64,000 nucleotides of DNA from CAZWRN01 sp964446685 (GTDB lineage: Bacteria > Patescibacteriota > Microgenomatia > Daviesbacterales > UBA10151). How positions within the stretch are numbered: the stretch's first letter is position 1; every line of letters starts with the position of its first letter. Below are positions 58,935 to 64,000 of this stretch, piece after piece. The notes under the pieces were generated by a model. It ran no database searches and had not been told where the DNA came from. It saw only the letters and a list, made by a program, of their open reading frames with translations. Both the position numbers and the translations under genes were made by a program. The stretch lies in the NCBI GenBank assembly GCA_964446685.1, contig CAYUPO010000005.1, forward strand, positions 1 through 64,000. The letters run 5' to 3'.

Positions 58935-59809
58935 TTATTCAAAAAACCATTGATCGTTCCTTTAATAAACTGCCAGTAATCAGTGATACTACCATATTTT
59001 AAACACAACAATAAATAATAGGCTGATAATGGAATGAGAAACAGTAAAAAAATTGGCCAAAACTGCCCAAAATCTTTCATAAATAAAATCCTATTCCTAC
59101 CAACCCAATACATTCTTTTTACTAATCGTTTTGATTCTCCAACTTTATCCAGTGGTAAATCATGAAATGCAATAGCGGTTGGTGCATAAACTGTTTTATA
59201 ACCTATTTTATTGGCTCTAAAACAAAAGTCAGTATCTTCAAACGTTGCAAAGTATTTATTATCAAACCCCTTAAGTTTTTTCATAACATCTGCTTTTACT
59301 AACATAACAGCGGGCGCTACCTGAACCGGTTCTAATAAATCATATTGACCTTTATCTACACCACCCCGGAACAAGACCTGTCCGGTTAACAAGTTTATAC
59401 CCGTTCCGGCTGACCAGATAATATTTTTATCTGAAAGGTAATATATTTTTGGGGTGATAATTCCTACTTTTTTTTCAGTTTCAAATACTTTACTAAGTTC
59501 TTCTACCATTTTTTTATCAGCGATCATATCATGATCAAAAAACAACACCATTTTAGATTTTGCTGAAAGATGTTTTACCCCTTCATTTCTGCCTCCGGTC
59601 ACCCCCTGATTTTCCTGAAGTTTTATCAGTTTTATCTTTTTTCCAAATACTAATTGGAGTTTAGTCGATGTCTGGTCTGATGATCCATTATCAACCACAA
59701 TAATCTCTAATAAATCTATTGTCTGATTTAATAAAGATTTAACAGCTTTAATTACTTTATTTTTTGAATTATAGGTAGGTATGACAACACTAATAAATAT
59801 TTTTTTCAT
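58931..59809 (-). CDS. Glycosyltransferase family 2 (rhamnosyltransferase-like)
   Basis: The 292 residues: ISVVIPTYNSKNKVIKAVKSLLNQT (6-30), IIVVDNGSSDQTSTKL, NQGVTGGRNEGVKHL, MVLFFDHDMIADKKMVEEL (DHD metal motif), APAVMLVKADVMKKLKGFDNKYFATFEDTDFCFRANKIGYKTVYAPTAIAFHD, where FEDTDFCFR is the family ED motif. One hydrophobic C-terminal stretch (about 252-270) suggests membrane association. It has single-base and four-base overlaps with its neighbours. Confidence 0.91.
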   Translation of the reverse strand: MKKIFISVVIPTYNSKNKVIKAVKSLLNQTIDLLEIIVVDNGSSDQTSTKLQLVFGKKIKLIKLQENQGVTGGRNEGVKHLSAKSKMVLFFDHDMIADKKMVEELSKVFETEKKVGIITPKIYYLSDKNIIWSAGTGINLLTGQVLFRGGVDKGQYDLLEPVQVAPAVMLVKADVMKKLKGFDNKYFATFEDTDFCFRANKIGYKTVYAPTAIAFHDLPLDKVGESKRLVKRMYWVGRNRILFMKDFGQFWPIFLLFLIPLSAYYLLLCLKYGSITDYWQFIKGTINGFLNK

Positions 59810-62127
59810 TATTTAATCACCTTATATACAGCAACACCACTCATCCGCCAAATCGGCATATACTCCAGACAATTACAAACTGTTAAGGGATCCATTTTTG
59901 AGTCAACAATCACATAATCATACTCTACCTTTTCAGATGGACGATAAATAGTCATTGGAGTTTCAATATAATTAAATATCCCGGAACTCCAGAATGTATA
60001 AATTTGATTATTTTTTTTAAGTGACAACCATAATACCTGTCTGACACCCATCTCAATCCCGGGAGGATAATCTAAATAGATTTTTTTATTATTTCCAATC
60101 TGGTTTACGAGTCCAGAGATACCTACGTAGTCATCATTTCTTCCGGAATTCAGGTAGTCAGGCAAAACTTCATATAAAGCACCAAAATTATCATGATAAA
60201 TTTTCCTAAAAAAATCAGAATTATTCAAATTCTGTCGCCTTTCAGAAGTTAAATTAACAAACTGATCATTTTGCAGATAAAGATACTCAACCTTTAAGGC
60301 ACTCATATCCCGAGGATTAAGTGTCAAAATCAAATCAAGTGCTTCAACTCCAAAGTCTGGTGTATGTACTTTGATGTGAGCCGGAGAAACAGGCACAAAC
60401 ATTCCATAATCTTGAATGCCCACAATGCTCAGGTGACTATAAGAAACACCTTTTAAATATCCATCTAAAAAGAAAATTCTTTTTTGGGGAGCATGTTGCT
60501 GCATCCAGGAAAAAACCGGCTGATACTCAGGCAGTTTTGACTCATAATTAGGATAATTTGTTGATTTAATCTGATTTAAAACTAATAATGTTGAGGACAA
60601 CAGACTAACACTACATAAACAAAATATAATAATTCCCACAAATATTTTATTCATTCCTCTATTTGTGAAAAACAAATTTATCAAACCAAATAAAAATGAA
60701 GTTATCACCAAAAGATAAAGCAAATGCAAAAATCTACCCTGATTACCCGGATAAAAAGTGTGTTCAACTAAAAGAAATGCAACCAGACTTCCAATAGCAG
60801 AGATGAGCAAAATTGTATTCACCGGATTTTTCATCTTAAAGGCAAATAAAACTGCCATTAGCCCAGTTAAAAAAAGACTCGGCATATAAAACAATATTTT
60901 GTAACTAGGAAGAGTTAGTACTGCATTATTTAATTCTTTCAGTCTGAAAAAAATTGAATCCAAAGTAAAAACTAGATAAAATCGGGGAACTTCAGCCGGA
61001 ATCAAAAATGAATCCCTTAGCGCATTTCCTATTAAAAAAAACAAAGTTATAAATAATATTCCACTTACTGTCGCAAAAAAAATCACCTGCCGCCTGTTTT
61101 TACCATTTGCTTTTATCATTTGGTTAATAAAAAAATATAGCCCAACACAACCCATGGAAGGCAATACCACCTCATCTGTTGACATCACAGTAATAGTTAA
61201 TAGCGCTAAAAGCGGAAATTTCCACTTATTTGCTGGATTTATAGGTTTTAAAACTAAGTACAAAAATAGCATCAACCCGCCAATAGCTGCAGCCCGATGA
61301 TTAAGATAAAAAATCTCGTTAATGTTTGATGATCCCCCCAAACGGTTTTTTGCATCAATAAATTTAGGAAGACCTGTAATTTCACGGACAGCTTCGGGAT
61401 TAAATAAGTTTTGGGTATTTAAAGGCAAAACAAGAAAGAGTGCACTAAAGGAAAAGAAAAACATCATCGCCAAAATCAAACCAGCCAATGTATTTTTCAA
61501 CTCCTCTCTCATCCAGCCCCAAAGGAAAAAAAACCCACAGCTAACCACAAAAAAAGCAAATAAACTATGAATTAGTTTCATATTTACCCAAATAAGTGAA
61601 TGAACAGCCCCCTGATATAAAAAAGCTCCCTGGTGATGCGCTGCAAGTAAATCCGGCTGCCAGGGAGACATCACCGGATAATTACCATTTGCAAAAGATG
61701 TCGCAAATCCCCAATAAGCAATCACATCCCCACCATAAATATTGACCCCGGCTATCAGAAAAAAAACTACTAAAAAAGTTAATGAAACTAAAATCCAAAA
61801 AAAGTTGTTTTTACTAAATTTTATTTTTGGTAATACTGGTTTAAACTTTATAAATAAGCTTAATCCGAATAAAATATAAAGAATTAATATTATCAATATC
61901 CCACCTGGACCCTTGAACAAATAGCTTAAGCAACCTAGAAAAAAAATAAATCCAAATATTCCCAGTAGCCCGGAGGCTGGCAGTAATACAAACCAGGCTT
62001 TCAGTTTGAAAATCACTGAATATATGATGCAGCCAACTATCGAGGTGATGAAAAAAAATCCCAGGATTTCAAGAATTGGAATCAGATTTGGTTTTATACT
62101 ATCATGTAAAATATTAAGTGTATCCAT
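59809..62127 (-). CDS. Large GT-C-like membrane protein
   Basis: The 772 residues have about 14 membrane segments (about 15-530) and a soluble outer C-terminal domain of about 230 residues. The first large outer loop carries GVNIYGGDVIAYWGFATSFANGNYPVMSPWQPDLLAAHHQGAFLYQGAVHSL (about 137-188), with an acidic residue and His-rich stretch where GT-C enzymes hold their active site. No named family recognised. Its stop overlaps the start of the downstream GT2 gene (TAATG at 59809). Confidence 0.72.
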   Translation of the reverse strand: MDTLNILHDSIKPNLIPILEILGFFFITSIVGCIIYSVIFKLKAWFVLLPASGLLGIFGFIFFLGCLSYLFKGPGGILIILILYILFGLSLFIKFKPVLPKIKFSKNNFFWILVSLTFLVVFFLIAGVNIYGGDVIAYWGFATSFANGNYPVMSPWQPDLLAAHHQGAFLYQGAVHSLIWVNMKLIHSLFAFFVVSCGFFFLWGWMREELKNTLAGLILAMMFFFSFSALFLVLPLNTQNLFNPEAVREITGLPKFIDAKNRLGGSSNINEIFYLNHRAAAIGGLMLFLYLVLKPINPANKWKFPLLALLTITVMSTDEVVLPSMGCVGLYFFINQMIKANGKNRRQVIFFATVSGILFITLFFLIGNALRDSFLIPAEVPRFYLVFTLDSIFFRLKELNNAVLTLPSYKILFYMPSLFLTGLMAVLFAFKMKNPVNTILLISAIGSLVAFLLVEHTFYPGNQGRFLHLLYLLVITSFLFGLINLFFTNRGMNKIFVGIIIFCLCSVSLLSSTLLVLNQIKSTNYPNYESKLPEYQPVFSWMQQHAPQKRIFFLDGYLKGVSYSHLSIVGIQDYGMFVPVSPAHIKVHTPDFGVEALDLILTLNPRDMSALKVEYLYLQNDQFVNLTSERRQNLNNSDFFRKIYHDNFGALYEVLPDYLNSGRNDDYVGISGLVNQIGNNKKIYLDYPPGIEMGVRQVLWLSLKKNNQIYTFWSSGIFNYIETPMTIYRPSEKVEYDYVIVDSKMDPLTVCNCLEYMPIWRMSGVAVYKVIK

Positions 62128-62130
62128 TTT

Positions 62131-63807
62131 TTAAAAATTATTCTTTTGATAAACTACTTTGTCATCCCTAATTTCAAATACCAGTAAATCATCTGAAGAT
62201 ACTCTTTTGATCTGTCCAGTATATTTAGCAGTTGTTTTACCATCAGTCAACATTGAATTAATGCCTTCTTTTGTTTCATAAACAGCGACAGGCAGCAGTT
62301 TCTGATCCCATATTTGAAATTGCAGACCAGTCATAAACATAAAGCCAAAGGTGAGGCAATTATAAACTTCAGCATCGTCCTCCGGACGAGTAGTTTTAAA
62401 CCAAAAGAATTTTTGTTTAGTAAAATCAACCATTCTTATTTGTTCAAATACCTGCTGCCTTAAATTTTGACATGTAGATTGTGGATGACTCATACTAGCT
62501 ATGGATATATATCGATACGTGATTATTCCATTAAAAATAATTATTAAACAAGTCAGTGTAATACCAATATTTTTTAAGATTTTATACTTGGCAAAAGAAT
62601 TAGCTAAAAATATTACCAGTAATAATGGTGTCGCCAGAGCAGAATATATCAGATACCTGTGATCAAAGTTAGCAGCAAATCCACTTTGTCGTAAAACCGG
62701 ATAAATCATAAAAGCACTTAATAAACACAACACCAATGTTAATAAATATGTTTGTTTATAAGTTCTATTAAATATATTTATCACCAACCAGTACCCAACG
62801 ATAGCCAGAAAAAATAAGGCAATAATAGCGGCCAAATACAAACTATCTGCTAAGTAAAAGTATTTATAGTTCAATTCTCCTGCTACCACCAGTAAAAATA
62901 TCCCTAAAAATCTTCCGGCTAGTTTATTGCCATTTACCAGAAAAGACAGGCTAACAACTCCCGACATTAACAAAAATATAATTGATCGAAAAGGGAATTC
63001 TGACAATCTAAAATTTGGAATTAAAATATTTCCTATACTGACTGTCAAAGATCTAAAACTTTGCGAAAAATTAAACGCTTCCCCTATTAAGCCATTTCCT
63101 GACAATCCACCAAAAACATTTAATTTAATCAGTAAAAAAAACAATGCACCAAGTACTATTGCAGAAGTGAGTAATATCTTTACAAAGGGCATCTCTTTCT
63201 TACCTAGTGCACCAAACAACTGGACTAATAACATCACCTCATAAGTTAGAAATACTCCATGAACTCTTAAAGGATTGATTAAAGACCCTGTTAAAAAAAC
63301 CAGCATCAGACTAAGTATTGAAGTTGTACCTTTAAAATTAAGAATAATCTGCAATCCAATCAGTAGAAATATAATTCCTAAATAAGAATCAAAATTTCTT
63401 ACCCAATCCGTGGCCTCAATACCGATTGGTGAAACCATAAAAAAAACACTCCCCAAAAAAGCAATTTTTTTAGAATAAAACTGGCTATATAAAAACCAGT
63501 AAAAAAATGCTGCAGCTAGAAAACGGCAGATATATGAAAAAAAATAGTAATAACTTCCATTGTTCCCCAGACTGTCAAAAATCCAGGTAAAAACCGCCAT
63601 TTCATTCCAATAAGCTCCCCAGATATCCTCAGATGTTATCTGATATTTTTGTAAATTAACGGCTTTTCCAAACCATAACATTTGCCACTCGTCTCCATAT
63701 AATGCCAAAGAAAATGTTGGCCAAAAAAGAATAATTCCCAACAGAAAAAGTACAACAATTGGTAAAATGTGATCTGATCTTTGAAGTATGAAATTTTTAA
63801 TCGACAT
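62131..63807 (-). CDS. GT-C-like membrane glycosyltransferase, first gene of the leftward run
   Basis: The 558 residues have about 11 membrane segments and a C-terminal outer domain of about 130 residues. The first outer loop has LALYGDEWQMLWFGKAVNLQKYQI (about 33-56); the D-E pair fits GT-C catalysis. It starts the leftward operon that continues through 59809, 58931 and 58449 with tiny gaps or overlaps. A promoter (63820-63847) lies just upstream, with about 5 bases of leader. Confidence 0.75.
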   Translation of the reverse strand: MSIKNFILQRSDHILPIVVLFLLGIILFWPTFSLALYGDEWQMLWFGKAVNLQKYQITSEDIWGAYWNEMAVFTWIFDSLGNNGSYYYFFSYICRFLAAAFFYWFLYSQFYSKKIAFLGSVFFMVSPIGIEATDWVRNFDSYLGIIFLLIGLQIILNFKGTTSILSLMLVFLTGSLINPLRVHGVFLTYEVMLLVQLFGALGKKEMPFVKILLTSAIVLGALFFLLIKLNVFGGLSGNGLIGEAFNFSQSFRSLTVSIGNILIPNFRLSEFPFRSIIFLLMSGVVSLSFLVNGNKLAGRFLGIFLLVVAGELNYKYFYLADSLYLAAIIALFFLAIVGYWLVINIFNRTYKQTYLLTLVLCLLSAFMIYPVLRQSGFAANFDHRYLIYSALATPLLLVIFLANSFAKYKILKNIGITLTCLIIIFNGIITYRYISIASMSHPQSTCQNLRQQVFEQIRMVDFTKQKFFWFKTTRPEDDAEVYNCLTFGFMFMTGLQFQIWDQKLLPVAVYETKEGINSMLTDGKTTAKYTGQIKRVSSDDLLVFEIRDDKVVYQKNNF

Positions 63808-63847
63808 CTGTTATCCGATATTGTAGACTAAACCTGAGTTTTCACAA
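63801..63847. promoter_or_regulatory. Overlapping divergent promoters
   Basis: Leftward for the 63807 gene: TTGTGA (63847-63842), 16 bases, TACAAT (63825-63820). Rightward for the 63848 gene: TCGACA (63801-63806), 17 bases, TAGACT (63824-63829). The -10 boxes overlap, so the two directions should compete for polymerase. Confidence 0.45.
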
Positions 63848-64000
63848 GTGATTAATCCAAATAAAAAATCAACTATTATTATCATTGGCGGCGGTTTTTA
63901 TGGAACAATGCTGGCGCTTTTTTTAAAACAAGAATATGCCTCAGTAATTATCATCGAAAAAGAAAGTAAAATCCTTACCAAAGCTTCATACTATAACCAG
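63848..64000 (+). CDS. FAD/NAD(P)-dependent oxidoreductase, N-terminus only
   Basis: Translated directly: a GTG start at 63848 (a stop at 63824-63826 closes the frame upstream) gives 51 residues to the window edge. It opens with a Rossmann beta-alpha-beta: TIIIIGGGFYGTMLALFLKQE (GxGxxG as GGGFYG) then VIIIEKES with the acidic residue at the end of strand two, the FAD-binding pattern of DAO-type and sugar-related flavoproteins. A glycan-pathway role is possible from the location, but the rest is unseen. Confidence 0.75.
   Translation, partial: MINPNKKSTIIIIGGGFYGTMLALFLKQEYASVIIIEKESKILTKASYYNQ

Overview
The window looks like a chromosomal segment of a Candidate Phyla Radiation (Patescibacteria) bacterium, most likely of the Microgenomates group. 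This placement is inferred from gene content and style: a compact AT-rich genome, shortened or diverged Mur enzymes in an otherwise conserved division cluster, DUF4012 and DUF5667 proteins, and many GT-C and GT4 glycosyltransferases. TGA is a stop codon here, so this is not one of the CPR lineages that reads TGA as glycine. No 16S rRNA gene is present, so the lineage is not proven. One 100-base run of N (33381-33480) marks a scaffold gap.

Layout. 1-5711 (minus strand): parB (cut by the window edge), rpmA, rplU, rodA, ileS. 5893-7027: an orphan hypothetical gene with an attenuator-like leader, then a small coiled-coil gene. 7030-21094 (minus): a dcw division and cell-wall cluster, in transcription order mraZ, ftsL, ftsI, murE, a murB-like gene, a murF-like gene, mraY, ftsW, murG, ftsQ, ftsA, ftsZ. 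A plus-strand orphan (17719-18423) interrupts it. rsmH, normally next to mraZ, lies about 8.5 kb away at 29640 on the other strand. murC, murD and ddl are not seen. 21298-25066: two membrane-anchored unknowns, glyQS behind a T-box-type leader, and recO. 25070-63807: a large cell-surface glycan locus, almost all on the minus strand, holding a DUF4012 protein, a polyprenyl-phosphate sugar phosphotransferase, five GT4 and four GT2 glycosyltransferases, eight GT-C type membrane proteins, an O-antigen ligase/polymerase, an acyltransferase, a carbamoyltransferase and five methyltransferases. The window ends inside a plus-strand FAD/NAD-binding oxidoreductase gene.

How the genes work together. The dcw genes make lipid II and the divisome. 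Three consecutive Mur genes are atypical: MurE lacks its N-terminal domain, and the MurB-like and MurF-like proteins have lost hallmark catalytic motifs. The glycan locus has an initiating phosphotransferase, cytosolic GT4/GT2 enzymes, a DPM1-like GT2 that could supply polyprenyl-phosphate sugars, and GT-C enzymes that could use them outside the membrane.

Non-coding structure is unusually rich. Paired palindromes of dispersed-repeat type (REPIN-like doublets) fill spacers, and one copy sits in frame inside rsmH. Other spacers are AT-rich fold-backs, each built from its own short word, and three of them carry a shared GAGCAAG...CTTGC core. Regulatory candidates are the T-box leader of glyQS, a MraZ-box-like triple repeat at the mraZ promoter, a promoter-terminator-SD arrangement before the 6546 gene, and several promoters whose -10 box lies only 6-8 nt from the start codon, which suggests leaderless mRNAs.
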